The translations under genes and the position numbers were made by a program. From positions 1 through 10,051 of the forward strand of contig JAQCAK010000036.1 in the NCBI GenBank assembly GCA_027621895.1: a stretch of 10,051 nt of DNA, written 5' to 3'. The stretch's first letter is position 1. Each line of letters begins with the position of its first letter. This document shows, piece after piece, positions 1-7,910 of the stretch. Below the pieces are notes generated by a model. The model was given only the letters and a program-made list of their open reading frames with translations, was not told the DNA's origin and did no database searches. Origin of the DNA: Pseudomonadota bacterium. GTDB lineage: Bacteria > Pseudomonadota > Gammaproteobacteria > Pseudomonadales > Azotimanducaceae.

Positions 1-2
1 CG

Positions 3-1088
3 GTCAAACGATTTACCACAGAGGCCGGTGCGACATTGGCTTTTGGTCTGTACGTCACTTTACTGAACCTGGGATTTGCCGTGGGCGGCTGGATATTCGA
101 CTACGTCCGGGGCATCTACGGTGACTATTCAATTGTCACGACATTGCCGCTGGCGGGAGACGTGTCCGTCTATCAAGTCATTATTGCGGTTAGTTTCGGC
201 ATCACCATTATTCAGCTGATCGTCATCAACCTGTTGCGTGACAATGTCGAGATGACCGAGACAGGCATCCGGGTTTTGCCGGTGGCCGCGTCGCAAGTGC
301 GCAGTTCGATAGGCGCAGTAAAGTCAGCGCTAAGCTCGGTGATCAGGGACACCGGTCAGCTGCTTGTCGATGTGATGAGTGAACGTCGTTTCTGGTGGTT
401 TATCTCTGCACTCGCGATCACGGTCTTTATCAGAATCGCATCAATTCAGTTTTTGCTGACTTTTCCGACCTACGGTATTCGCTTCTTTGGTGACGGTGCC
501 CAGGTCGGCAATCTCTATGGCGTGTTGAATCCACTGGTTATCGTTTTCCTGACGCCTTTGTTTGCGATCCTGACAGTGAACTTTCGCAGCTACATAATGT
601 TGCTCGTTGGCAGCGCAATTTCGGCCGCATCGATCTGGATCGCGACCCTGTCGCCAGAGACGTTTGCGCCATTGGTGGACACAGGGTTCGGTGAACTTGT
701 CTTTGAGCGCTGGTTGTCCCTGCCTGCCAGTGAGTGGCATCCGTTTTATCTGTCCTTGGTGATATTTATTGGCCTGTTCAGTGTCGGTGAAGCGATCTGG
801 GCACCCAGGGTGATGCAGTTTACAGCGGAGATTGCGCCACCGGGCAAAGAGGGTTCTTATGTGGCGCTGTCTTATCTGCCCTTCTTCCTGGGGCAGTTGC
901 TTGCCGGGCCCTTGTCGGGTTTGCTGCTTGCCAACTATATGCAGGAAAACGCATCAGGCAGCTATCCTGAACATTACATGGTATGGGTCTGGATTGGCTT
1001 GATCGCAGCACTGACGCCACTTGCCATGCTGACATTCAGAAGGCTGTTCAGGCGCGTAGAAGAAGATCTGACAGTTCTCAATCACTAA
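3..1088 (+). CDS. Major facilitator superfamily transporter, 5'-truncated by window edge
   Basis: This is an inner-membrane secondary transporter, probably moving a small solute; the substrate is unknown. The frame is open from the first bases of the window (codons from position 3, beginning VKRFTTEAGATLAFGLY), so the true start lies outside and the TTG at 36 is only an internal codon. About 361 residues remain. The hydrophobic segments fit the last eight helices of a 12-helix MFS protein: one around AFGLYVTLLNLGFAVGGWIF, one around VYQVIIAVSFGITIIQLIVI, a long charged central loop of roughly 65 residues, then six more, including FYLSLVIFIGLFSVGEAIW and LSYLPFFLGQLLAGPLSGLL. The basic RFTTEA segment before the first helix resembles cytoplasmic loops of this superfamily. 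The gene ends in TAA at 1086-1088 and overlaps the convergent esterase gene by 11 bp. Its position suggests, but does not prove, import or export of the compound handled by the operon. The superfamily call is firm; the substrate is open. Confidence 0.85.
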   Translation, partial: VKRFTTEAGATLAFGLYVTLLNLGFAVGGWIFDYVRGIYGDYSIVTTLPLAGDVSVYQVIIAVSFGITIIQLIVINLLRDNVEMTETGIRVLPVAASQVRSSIGAVKSALSSVIRDTGQLLVDVMSERRFWWFISALAITVFIRIASIQFLLTFPTYGIRFFGDGAQVGNLYGVLNPLVIVFLTPLFAILTVNFRSYIMLLVGSAISAASIWIATLSPETFAPLVDTGFGELVFERWLSLPASEWHPFYLSLVIFIGLFSVGEAIWAPRVMQFTAEIAPPGKEGSYVALSYLPFFLGQLLAGPLSGLLLANYMQENASGSYPEHYMVWVWIGLIAALTPLAMLTFRRLFRRVEEDLTVLNH

Positions 1089-2178
1089 CAGACGTCGCAC
1101 AGACGGATTCTGCGAAGCCCTTGATGTCTCTTATCGACGCTTCATACACTTCGGGCATTGCGGCCCTGTAGGAAATGTCCCCGGCGTGGGTAACACCGTT
1201 AATGGTTCGACAACTGGCTGTGACACCTGCTTCGACAAGTGCCCGGGTATAGGCAATGCCCTCGTCACGCAGCGGGTCAAGTTCACAGACTGAAATGAAA
1301 TGGGGCGGCAGGCCCTGCATATCCTGTTGGCTGGCGTGAAGGGGCCACGCCAAAGGATTGGTCGCGTTAGTACCCTCAGGATCATAGAGTTTAAACAGCG
1401 CCGCCATCATTGAGCAGCTGAGCCCCAGTTCATCATTTTCAAAGAGCGACGGCAGGGCAGGGTCTTTGTCGAGGTAGCGATTTGAGACATTGGGGCACTG
1501 CGCGTAGATGCCATCGATAGCGGTCAACTTATTGTCCTGTTTCGCTTTCAGACAGGTTGCCAGGGACAGGTTGCCACCACCTGATTCACCGGAGACGACG
1601 ATACCTGAAATACCGAGGCTGGCTTTGTTTTCGTTCATCCAGGCCAGTGCAGAGGCACAATCATTCAAACCCGCAGGAAAGGGGTGCGGCCCCAGCTTCC
1701 CGCCACCGTTACGAAATTCAACGCCGACAACAACCATGCCGGTTGCGGCGAGGTCGCCGCGCCATCGGTCGTAGATTGAGCCCGCGGCCGACATCAGCAC
1801 CATGCCGCCACCATGGATGTGCAGAATACCCGGCAGTTTTTCATCACTCTGATTGGCGTGGCGCTCAGGGCGGTGGATATAAAGTGTAATGTCGTTATTG
1901 TCGATGCCTTTGATCACGGCTGTTTCGCGAACAACGCCAGTCAGTTCCGGCCAGTTGCTGGTGACGGTGTTGTTCAGCATCTCGTAGCCTTCTTCAGCCA
2001 TATCGCAGAATGCCAACACTTCATCTATTCCAGATTCGGCGCTGATTGGTATCGGTGCCGCTTCGAGCAGGCCAAGCTGCTCCATGGCTTGTATCATTCG
2101 CGGGTCTGCGCGGGGGTCGTCACGTAGAGTCAGATTCGGGTTGCCGAGACGTCCCGGCTGTTCTGGTGCATGAGACAT
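1078..2178 (-). CDS. Alpha/beta hydrolase, hormone-sensitive lipase (family IV) type esterase
   Basis: This is a predicted soluble serine esterase of 366 residues acting on short-chain esters or lactones. The complete machinery is visible: the oxyanion motif HGGG at 122-125, nucleophile Ser199 in GESGG, the acid Asp301 in DPLRDEG, and His331 in GVTHAGD. The Asp-to-His spacing of 30 is usual for the family. I chose the ATG at 2178 because it lies 8 bp after the stop of the upstream gene and is preceded by a modest GGCGAG element. The frame also opens at a TTG at 2265, but that would add 29 residues lying inside the preceding gene. No signal peptide is apparent. It is the last gene of the minus-strand operon and its stop codon lies inside the 3' end of the convergent transporter. 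Cys299, next to the acid motif, is a minor variation. Family certain; substrate unknown. Confidence 0.9.
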   Translation of the reverse strand: MSHAPEQPGRLGNPNLTLRDDPRADPRMIQAMEQLGLLEAAPIPISAESGIDEVLAFCDMAEEGYEMLNNTVTSNWPELTGVVRETAVIKGIDNNDITLYIHRPERHANQSDEKLPGILHIHGGGMVLMSAAGSIYDRWRGDLAATGMVVVGVEFRNGGGKLGPHPFPAGLNDCASALAWMNENKASLGISGIVVSGESGGGNLSLATCLKAKQDNKLTAIDGIYAQCPNVSNRYLDKDPALPSLFENDELGLSCSMMAALFKLYDPEGTNATNPLAWPLHASQQDMQGLPPHFISVCELDPLRDEGIAYTRALVEAGVTASCRTINGVTHAGDISYRAAMPEVYEASIRDIKGFAESVCATSVSD

Positions 2179-2186
2179 AACGTTTT

Positions 2187-3641
2187 CTACTCGCCCTTGA
2201 TGAAACAGGTTAAGACATTGTTCGTGACTTTTGAGACCTGGCTGTCTCTCAGACCGTAGGCCCAATCGGTAGAACCTGAAGTAAACACCTGGCCTTTACC
2301 CCTTTTAAATGTACCCATGACAGCATGACCGGCTGTGAATCTTTCCCTGTTTTCAGGCGTGTCGGCGCCACCAATTCTTTCGGCAACCCAATTCAATTCG
2401 CCGATATAGTTGTCGGCCAGATTGCCCGGTGCTTCTTCGGTTTCCCAAAGATGAGTGGGAGCGATCCCCAGGATTTCGAATCCTTCCGGTGTGTCGTCTT
2501 CATAGGTTGGGACAAATTTACCGTCTTCGAATTTAAATTCGCAGCCATCACACTCATAGCCGACAATCACGTCATCATCGCCGAGGGTGTCTCCTGACTT
2601 CAGGTTAGTATCTGCAAATACCCAGTGATCAGGGTGGCAGATCGTGTAACCACCCGTGCCGTCAGGCGCATTGGGCATGTGTGCGTAACCGCCCCGGGTA
2701 AAAGAGACCCCGGTCATCTGGCTTTCCGGCCGACCTACCAGCGGGTCTGACCACATGGTGGCCAGGCTTGGGGCAGAATCCGGGTTGTAAACCGGGTCGT
2801 CCTTGATCTGGCATTTGTAACTCGTCATTTGCCGATAGTCGTCACTGAATCTGACCTGCCAGAATGAGGTGTTGGCTGAAAAGAAAGCGGCGTTACCACC
2901 CGCGTCAATGTAGTTTTCTACGGTGTCTCGCATACCGGCTGACCAGTACTCGTCATGGCCGACTGAAATATAGGCAGGGTGACCATCAAGCAGATCAGGG
3001 AACTGATCCAGATCCTGGCTGACAGCATAGTTCAGATTGTAGCCTTGCTGCTCAGCCCACTGGACAAATAAGAGTTCCCAGTTAGACCAACCTGCGGCCA
3101 TGGTCCAGGGGTCGTAGCCAGCACCGAAGTAGGCCTTTCTGTCTTCGGGCGTCCACTCCTTAAAGCGGGCAATGCGATTCATGTATGGATCGCCCTTGGT
3201 TAGAAAACCAGGCTGTAATGGTCGCATGGGTGAGACTACATAGCCGCCTGTGTAGTAGCTGAGCCCACCCCAGACGTTGTAGGCATTCCAGGTTGAAGTC
3301 GACAGCACCAGCATGGCTTCTGCAGGCTGTTCCTGGCGAACAACAAAAAACGCGTCAGCGGTGTTGCCGTCGCTGTCCTGCAGGCGCAGCAGGTAAAACC
3401 CGGCAGACCAATCGGGGTCAATTGTGATTTCATAAGACTGATCCCAGTCGCAACCATCAGCAGCCAACGTGTCAGTTATTGTCTGCGCCTGTCCGGGAAT
3501 TCCCGATTCGGTCAAGACACGATCATCGACTGCACCCTGCCTGATGACTTCAATCTGAAAACTGTCAGCTTCTGTGTGACAGTAAAGCGCAATTTTTTCG
3601 TTGGCCTTGCCGCTCTGTGGCCAGCAGTATGCTGCAATCAT
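2187..3641 (-). CDS. N,N-dimethylformamidase large-subunit-like iron hydrolase
   Basis: This 484-residue protein resembles the catalytic part of the N,N-dimethylformamidase large subunit, an iron enzyme that hydrolyses a dialkyl amide. Residues 1-105 look like an N-terminal beta-sandwich (KANEKIALYCHTEADSFQIE, then SAGFYLLRL). The catalytic-type domain follows: TWNAYNVWGG at 117-126, GHDEYWS at 228-234 (His229, Glu231), SANTSFWQVR at 255-264 (Asn257), and GSTDWAYGL near the C-terminus. From memory of the Paracoccus enzyme, the iron ligands are two tyrosines and one glutamate, the glutamate sitting in an HDE motif with a functional Asn 26 residues later; both are matched here, and Tyr121 is a candidate ligand. 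The characterised subunit is about 760 residues, so this is a shorter version, and no small-subunit gene is adjacent. ATG overlaps the previous stop as ATGA (3638-3641), implying translational coupling; no strong ribosome binding site precedes it. The real substrate may be another amide or C-N bond. Confidence 0.8.
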   Translation of the reverse strand: MIAAYCWPQSGKANEKIALYCHTEADSFQIEVIRQGAVDDRVLTESGIPGQAQTITDTLAADGCDWDQSYEITIDPDWSAGFYLLRLQDSDGNTADAFFVVRQEQPAEAMLVLSTSTWNAYNVWGGLSYYTGGYVVSPMRPLQPGFLTKGDPYMNRIARFKEWTPEDRKAYFGAGYDPWTMAAGWSNWELLFVQWAEQQGYNLNYAVSQDLDQFPDLLDGHPAYISVGHDEYWSAGMRDTVENYIDAGGNAAFFSANTSFWQVRFSDDYRQMTSYKCQIKDDPVYNPDSAPSLATMWSDPLVGRPESQMTGVSFTRGGYAHMPNAPDGTGGYTICHPDHWVFADTNLKSGDTLGDDDVIVGYECDGCEFKFEDGKFVPTYEDDTPEGFEILGIAPTHLWETEEAPGNLADNYIGELNWVAERIGGADTPENRERFTAGHAVMGTFKRGKGQVFTSGSTDWAYGLRDSQVSKVTNNVLTCFIKGE

Positions 3642-4891
3642 GCTGATGCTGTTGTGCTCTCTGGTTGCGCGGATGCCGGTCCCATTGCGGTGAATGCTTC
3701 ATCGACAATTTCAAAGGTGCGCTTCAGGTCTGCATCACTGTGCGCGGTGGAAATAAAGTTGTTGTGGTTCGCCAGCATATAAGAGCCGCGTTTGACGCAC
3801 TCATCGATCCAGGCTGCATGAGTTCTGCGCCTGACATTGGTCAGCCGGAAGTAGGGCATGGCAGGTACACCGGAAATATTGAGGTTGTAGCCGTGAGACG
3901 AGGCGATATCAACCATGCCCTGTTTTAACCGGTTACCGTAGTCGATCATCTGGTTGGCGCCGTCTATTTCCTGCAGTTCAAGCAGCGTTGCGCGGGCAGC
4001 TGCCATCGGCGCAGCATTGAAAAACTGGGTGCCGGTGAAGTAAACATCCTGGGCCGCTTGCTTCAGTGCATCCGATCCTGTCAGTGCCGCCAGTGGGTAA
4101 CCATTGCCGATAGCTTTACCAAAACAGATCAGGTCCGGGGTAAAGCCGTACTCAACGTTGGCACCATTCAAGTGAATTCGAAAACCTGTTCGGACCTCAT
4201 CGACAATGATGACGATGCCGTTCTTTCGACAGAGCGTCTCGATCTCTTGCCAGTAGCCCTCGGCAGGCAATGTGTTATCGCTAAACACCGTGTGGTCATA
4301 AGGTGAAGAAATAAAGCCGGCGATATCATTCGGGTACTGGTCGATGACCTTCTGCAATGCAGTGATATCGTTCCAGGGAATCTCTATCACCTCTGCGGAG
4401 TCTGACAGAGTCGTACCAGGGCTGCCTTCAGCCTGCATCCAGGCCGCGACACCATGGTAGCCATTGGTGATCTTGACCAGTTTCTTACGGCCGGTTGCAG
4501 CTCGTGCCACGAGCGCCGCCAGTGCGGTACCGTCGCCGCCGTTTTTGCTGAACAGCGCCCAGTCCACAGCCGTCACCATGTCGATCAGCGTTTCGGCGAG
4601 ATCAACCATCACCGGTGATGCCAGGCTGACAGTATTGCCCGCTTTCAACTGCGCGAGTGCAGCCTCGTCAACCCTGGGGTGGTTGTAGCCGAGGATCATG
4701 GGCCCATAGGCGCACATGTAATCAATGTATTCATTGTCATCGACATCCCAGAAATGCGAGCCGTCGCTCTTGGAAAAAAACTTCGGGCCGGTCTCTCGGA
4801 CGTAGTAACCGTAGTGTCCATAGATGCCGCCCGGTATTAGCGCCTTGGCGCGTTCATAAAGCGCGTTTGAATTGGAAACGTCATTGGTCAT
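3638..4891 (-). CDS. Class III PLP-dependent aminotransferase, glutamate-1-semialdehyde aminomutase-like
   Basis: This is a 417-residue fold-type I PLP enzyme that should transfer an amino group between an amine or amino acid and a carbonyl, or shift it within one molecule. Visible landmarks are the N-terminal IPGGIYGHYGY (19-29), NGYHG (143-147, aromatic ring stacking on PLP), VDEVRTGFR (230-238, Asp231 contacting the pyridine nitrogen), FGKAIGNGYP (257-266, Lys259 forming the Schiff base) and TGTQFFNAAPMAA downstream. The phosphate-binding loop reads SKNGGDGT (115-122) rather than the SGTEA of heme-pathway aminomutases. That, and the catabolic setting, argue against a role in tetrapyrrole synthesis. 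The ATG at 4891 is preceded by AAAGGAG with good spacing; the gap to the upstream GST stop is 11 bp. The last 15 residues are an Ala/Ser/Thr-rich tail. It may deaminate an amine released by, or produced before, the amidase-like step, which is inference. Family certain, reaction undefined. Confidence 0.9.
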   Translation of the reverse strand: MTNDVSNSNALYERAKALIPGGIYGHYGYYVRETGPKFFSKSDGSHFWDVDDNEYIDYMCAYGPMILGYNHPRVDEAALAQLKAGNTVSLASPVMVDLAETLIDMVTAVDWALFSKNGGDGTALAALVARAATGRKKLVKITNGYHGVAAWMQAEGSPGTTLSDSAEVIEIPWNDITALQKVIDQYPNDIAGFISSPYDHTVFSDNTLPAEGYWQEIETLCRKNGIVIIVDEVRTGFRIHLNGANVEYGFTPDLICFGKAIGNGYPLAALTGSDALKQAAQDVYFTGTQFFNAAPMAAARATLLELQEIDGANQMIDYGNRLKQGMVDIASSHGYNLNISGVPAMPYFRLTNVRRRTHAAWIDECVKRGSYMLANHNNFISTAHSDADLKRTFEIVDEAFTAMGPASAQPESTTASA

Positions 4892-4902
4892 GGCCTGCTC
4901 CT

Positions 4903-5901
4903 TTATTCCTCAAGTGCAATCAGGCAGCCAGTTGCCTGCATGACTTTCGAAAGTTCTTCGTCAGCGGAAACCGTAGCATATTTGTCGCGTAACACCTGCA
5001 GAGACTTGAGGTGATATTTCTGGGGCACCTGGGTAAAGCGCTGGCCTTTGAGGTCTACGGTAAACTCTTCCCGGCCTGCAACCATGGCGGCGGAATTCGC
5101 GACCGTCCAGGGTGCAAACAGCTCTCCAATCTGGTCGGTCAGGAAGGGCAGCAGCGTGATCTCAAGAGTTTCCCAGGACTCGTATTCCCCATGGCTGGTT
5201 GGCCAGAGCATGCGGTGAATCCAATCGAGCAGATGTGGCGTCCTGGCTTCAATCAATGCGGCACCGGTGGGATCGGTCCAGGTACAGTAGACCTGGCCCC
5301 AAAGACCAAAATCAGCGAAAGCGGGCTTTTCGCCGAAGAGGTATGAACGATCTTTCAGATGAGCATTCAGCAGCGTGATGCTGTCTTCGAATGATTGTTC
5401 AATCTGCGGCGCGGTCTGCTCATTTGAGCCGACAAAGCCGACACGACCCTTCATAAAGCTGACAATCTGGTCCCGTATGGCGATGCGGGTTGCTTCATCA
5501 GCATCGGGTGCATTAGCGGCTGCGATTCTGCCCCCTGCGCTGTGGCAATCTTCCTGCCTTGCCCATCGCAGATGAAACATCCACTTGTTGCCCCATTCAT
5601 CACCGAACTCTTCAATCAGGGTTGAAACAAAGTTGCAAAGCGGGTCCTGTGGATGAATGGACGGTTCTGGGAATCTTTGCTCGATGGCTTCGATGATTGG
5701 TGTGGAGTCCTGCAGTCCTTCGCCTTCAGGGGTGACAACAAGAGGGATGATCGGGATCTTCGCGTACTTTTTGTACTCCTCCTCTGAGTCGTTGTTACGG
5801 GGGATCCAGTCGTGTGGAATTTGCTTGTAGCGAAAGTAAGATCGTACCTTGACGGAGTAGGGTGAAAGTTCCGAGCCGAATATTCTGTAATCTGACGACA
5901 T
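4903..5901 (-). CDS. Glutathione S-transferase family protein, long form
   Basis: This is a 332-residue cytosolic protein with a GST fold, longer than the usual 200-250 residues. Residues 4-80 form the thioredoxin-like domain: GSELSPYSVKVRSYFRYK (9-26) with Ser13/Tyr15 in the catalytic area, IPIIPLVV (49-56) with the conserved cis-proline Pro53, and QDSTPI (64-69), matching the glutathione gamma-glutamyl binding turn. The helical C-terminal domain includes SYLFGEKPAFADFGLWGQ (186-203), with the FADF helix-capping box of GSTs. Residues from about 240 to 332 go beyond the normal GST end and carry no motif I recognise. Start ATG at 5901 lies 3 bp after the upstream GST stop, with GGAG inside that gene's end, so the two are tightly linked. 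It could catalyse glutathione conjugation, thiolytic cleavage or isomerisation; the sequence does not decide among these. It is too divergent from its neighbour to be a recent duplicate. Confidence 0.82.
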   Translation of the reverse strand: MSSDYRIFGSELSPYSVKVRSYFRYKQIPHDWIPRNNDSEEEYKKYAKIPIIPLVVTPEGEGLQDSTPIIEAIEQRFPEPSIHPQDPLCNFVSTLIEEFGDEWGNKWMFHLRWARQEDCHSAGGRIAAANAPDADEATRIAIRDQIVSFMKGRVGFVGSNEQTAPQIEQSFEDSITLLNAHLKDRSYLFGEKPAFADFGLWGQVYCTWTDPTGAALIEARTPHLLDWIHRMLWPTSHGEYESWETLEITLLPFLTDQIGELFAPWTVANSAAMVAGREEFTVDLKGQRFTQVPQKYHLKSLQVLRDKYATVSADEELSKVMQATGCLIALEE

Positions 5902-5904
5902 GAA

Positions 5905-6633
5905 TCAGGTCTCCGTTCTGAGGTTTTCGTTGGCAGCAATGGTGGCGCCGCTCTTTCGGTAACTGGTCTTGCGCTCTTCACTCCACTGGTCGATCTCTTC
6001 TTCGGGCATGCCGTAGGAAAGACCCCGGCCCACCGCAGGTCTTGCTCGCACTCGGTCGATCCAGGCCATGACGTTCGGTTGATCCGTCATGTTGATCTTG
6101 CTCCACTTCCAGCCACGCACCCAGGGATAGATAGCGATGTCGGCAATCGTGAGGTTATCACCGCAGACATAGTCCCGGCCTTCGAGGCGATTGTTGAGGA
6201 CAGACGCCAGTCGACGTCCTTCCCTGCCGAACCTTTCGAGCGGGTGGGCCTTGGCTACCTCGTCAACATCATCCATGTAGCGTGTATAGCTGAGCTTGTT
6301 ACCGAATATCGGGCCGACATTGGCCGCCTGCCAGTAGAGCCATTGAAGGGTTTCCCACCGGGCATCACCTGTCGGTAGCAGATCGCTCGGGAATTTCTCA
6401 CCGAGGTACTGCAGGATGGCGCAGCTCTCCATAATGCTGAGATCTCCATCGATCAGGACGGGAATTTTCTGGTTGGGGTTGTGGCGGGTGAAATCTGCGG
6501 AAAACTGCTCTCCCTTGGTGAGATTGATTTCCCTGATCTTCAAGTCAGGGAATTCGACACCGGCTTCGATCAGTTCCTCGACCATGATGTTGACCTTCCA
6601 GCCGTTGGGTGTTGCGGCAGTCCATATTTCCAT
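5905..6633 (-). CDS. Glutathione S-transferase, nu-like (YfcG/YghU/Ure2 type)
   Basis: This 242-residue GST has a thioredoxin-like domain (1-82) followed by an all-helical domain. Key elements are ATPNGWKV (7-14), the TPNG loop typical of YfcG-type enzymes that use Thr/Asn rather than Tyr/Ser/Cys at the active site; NPNQKIPVLID (52-62) with cis-Pro58; MESCAIL (68-74), whose Glu-Ser binds the glutathione gamma-glutamyl group; and LTIADIAIYPWV (161-172), the C-terminal capping box. Known members of this class have strong disulfide reductase or glutathione-dependent activities. The ATG at 6633 was chosen because GGAG (6643-6646) precedes it by 9 nt and it lies 4 bp past the CoA-transferase stop; the frame also opens at a TTG at 6648, but that would overlap the preceding gene. 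The C-terminus has a charged, Asn-rich tail of about 30 residues. It may cleave or isomerise a glutathione-linked intermediate (inference). Confidence 0.88.
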   Translation of the reverse strand: MEIWTAATPNGWKVNIMVEELIEAGVEFPDLKIREINLTKGEQFSADFTRHNPNQKIPVLIDGDLSIMESCAILQYLGEKFPSDLLPTGDARWETLQWLYWQAANVGPIFGNKLSYTRYMDDVDEVAKAHPLERFGREGRRLASVLNNRLEGRDYVCGDNLTIADIAIYPWVRGWKWSKINMTDQPNVMAWIDRVRARPAVGRGLSYGMPEEEIDQWSEERKTSYRKSGATIAANENLRTET

Positions 6634-6637
6634 GTCT

Positions 6638-7894
6638 CTATTCTCCAAAAACTGCTTTGCGTATTTCTGCCGTGTGGGACTCTATTGATGTGATTTCATC
6701 GTTTGAGTAACCAAGTCTTTGCATCACGTCGCGGGTGTCCTGGCCGAGGCGGGGTGGCGGTCGTTTTACTGAACCCGGTGTTTTGCTCAGCTGTATCTGA
6801 TTGCCAACAACCCGGGATTCGCCGACGCCGTCAAACGTCATCGGCACAACATATTCATTGGCAATGGATTGCGGATCGTCGACAACCTCGGCGTGGTTTT
6901 GAACTTTTTGCACGATCATTTCCGGGTGATTGTTGAAAAACTCTCTCCATTCATCGGAAGTACGGTTAGCAAAAGCGCTTGTCATCTCATCACGGAGCTT
7001 GATGACCGATGCATCATCCTGTTCTTGCGGTGCTGCTCCCATTCTCTTGATGCCGTCGTCCCAGAGCGGGTTCTTACCGGCCTCGGGTAACCCGCCGAAT
7101 TCAAAAAAGTCCTCCCAGTCGTCGTCATCGACGAGCGCAAACAGGAACTCAACACCGTCGCCGGCGGCATATACACCCCAGGGGCCCCGGATGTTTGGCA
7201 TATGGCTACCGGCACGAGAAAGCGGTTCCCCGGTCATCAGGCAATGTTGAATTTCCCAGGACTGGAGCCAGAATTGTGCGCCCAGGCTCGAAGTGTTCAT
7301 CTTCTGGCCTACACCGTATCGTTCCCTGGCGAGCAGCGCTGTGACAATGCCGAGGGCAAACTGCATGGCACCTGCGCCATCGGCGATGGTTGCACCCGAT
7401 GGCATTGGCAACCCATCGGCCGGTCCGGTGACGCTAGCAAGGCCGCCGCGCGCCTGAACGGCACCTTCGACCATGGGTTGATCAGCATCGGGTCCGAGTG
7501 GGCCGAAGCCATTGACCACGGCGTAGACCAGCTGTGGGTTGAGTTCAGAGAGGGTTTCATAATCGAGCCCAAGTCGATTCAGAAACGGTGCGCGGTAGTT
7601 GCTCATAAAAACGTCAGCGTCTTTGATGAGGCTGCGCACAACGTCAAGGCCCGCATCTGTTTTAACGTCAAGGCAGACAGAGCGTTTGCCGCGGTTACCA
7701 GCTATAAACATCGAACCGGGAGTTTCCGGTGGTGTGTTGTTGTTGACGCCACGGTGAAAACGGCTTGCATCGCCAATGGGGGGTTCAATCTTTACCACCT
7801 CAGCACCCATGTCAGCCAGGTAGACTCCTGCAGCGGGTCCCTGAATGGCCGTACCCATTTCAATGACGGTGTAACCGGTAAGAGGTTCGGGCAT
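6638..7894 (-). CDS. Family III CoA-transferase (CaiB/BaiF type)
   Basis: This 418-residue enzyme is predicted to move CoA from one acyl-CoA to a free carboxylic acid, passing through an aspartyl-anhydride intermediate, in the cytosol. The N-terminal motif GYTVIEMGTAIQGPAAGVYLAD (7-28) and MGAEVVKIEPPIGD (29-42) bind CoA; NRGKRSVCLDVKT (67-79) and VFMSNYRAPFLNRLGL (95-110) are family hallmarks. Asp172 in ATIADGAGA matches the catalytic Asp of formyl-CoA transferase (Asp169). Residues 200-240 and the C-terminal RPPPRLGQDT (378-387) also fit. Length is normal. The ATG at 7894 is preceded by GAGG with 5-nt spacing. The protein probably activates the pathway acid or an intermediate as a CoA thioester for the isomerase-like neighbour. 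It is separated from that upstream gene by 56 bp containing two copies of a tandem repeat. The family covers many acids, so the substrate is open. Confidence 0.93.
   Translation of the reverse strand: MPEPLTGYTVIEMGTAIQGPAAGVYLADMGAEVVKIEPPIGDASRFHRGVNNNTPPETPGSMFIAGNRGKRSVCLDVKTDAGLDVVRSLIKDADVFMSNYRAPFLNRLGLDYETLSELNPQLVYAVVNGFGPLGPDADQPMVEGAVQARGGLASVTGPADGLPMPSGATIADGAGAMQFALGIVTALLARERYGVGQKMNTSSLGAQFWLQSWEIQHCLMTGEPLSRAGSHMPNIRGPWGVYAAGDGVEFLFALVDDDDWEDFFEFGGLPEAGKNPLWDDGIKRMGAAPQEQDDASVIKLRDEMTSAFANRTSDEWREFFNNHPEMIVQKVQNHAEVVDDPQSIANEYVVPMTFDGVGESRVVGNQIQLSKTPGSVKRPPPRLGQDTRDVMQRLGYSNDEITSIESHTAEIRKAVFGE
6642..6646 (-). promoter_or_regulatory. Ribosome binding site deciding the start of the nu-like GST
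   Basis: GGAGA on the minus strand lies inside the last codons of the CoA-transferase gene, about 9 nt before the ATG at 6633. It supports that start over the in-frame TTG at 6648, which lies upstream of this element and would have no ribosome binding site of its own here. Confidence 0.6.
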
Positions 7895-7910
7895 CGTATC
7901 CTCGACTGTC

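Noticed and set aside
36..38. TTG as the true start of the transporter
   Set aside because: The frame is open to the left edge and the upstream residues fit an MFS cytoplasmic loop, so the gene is truncated by the window.
2179..2265. Possible 29-residue N-terminal extension of the esterase from a TTG at 2265
   Set aside because: It lies inside the preceding gene, uses a rare start, and the ATG at 2178 is at the operon junction where the recognisable family N-terminus begins.
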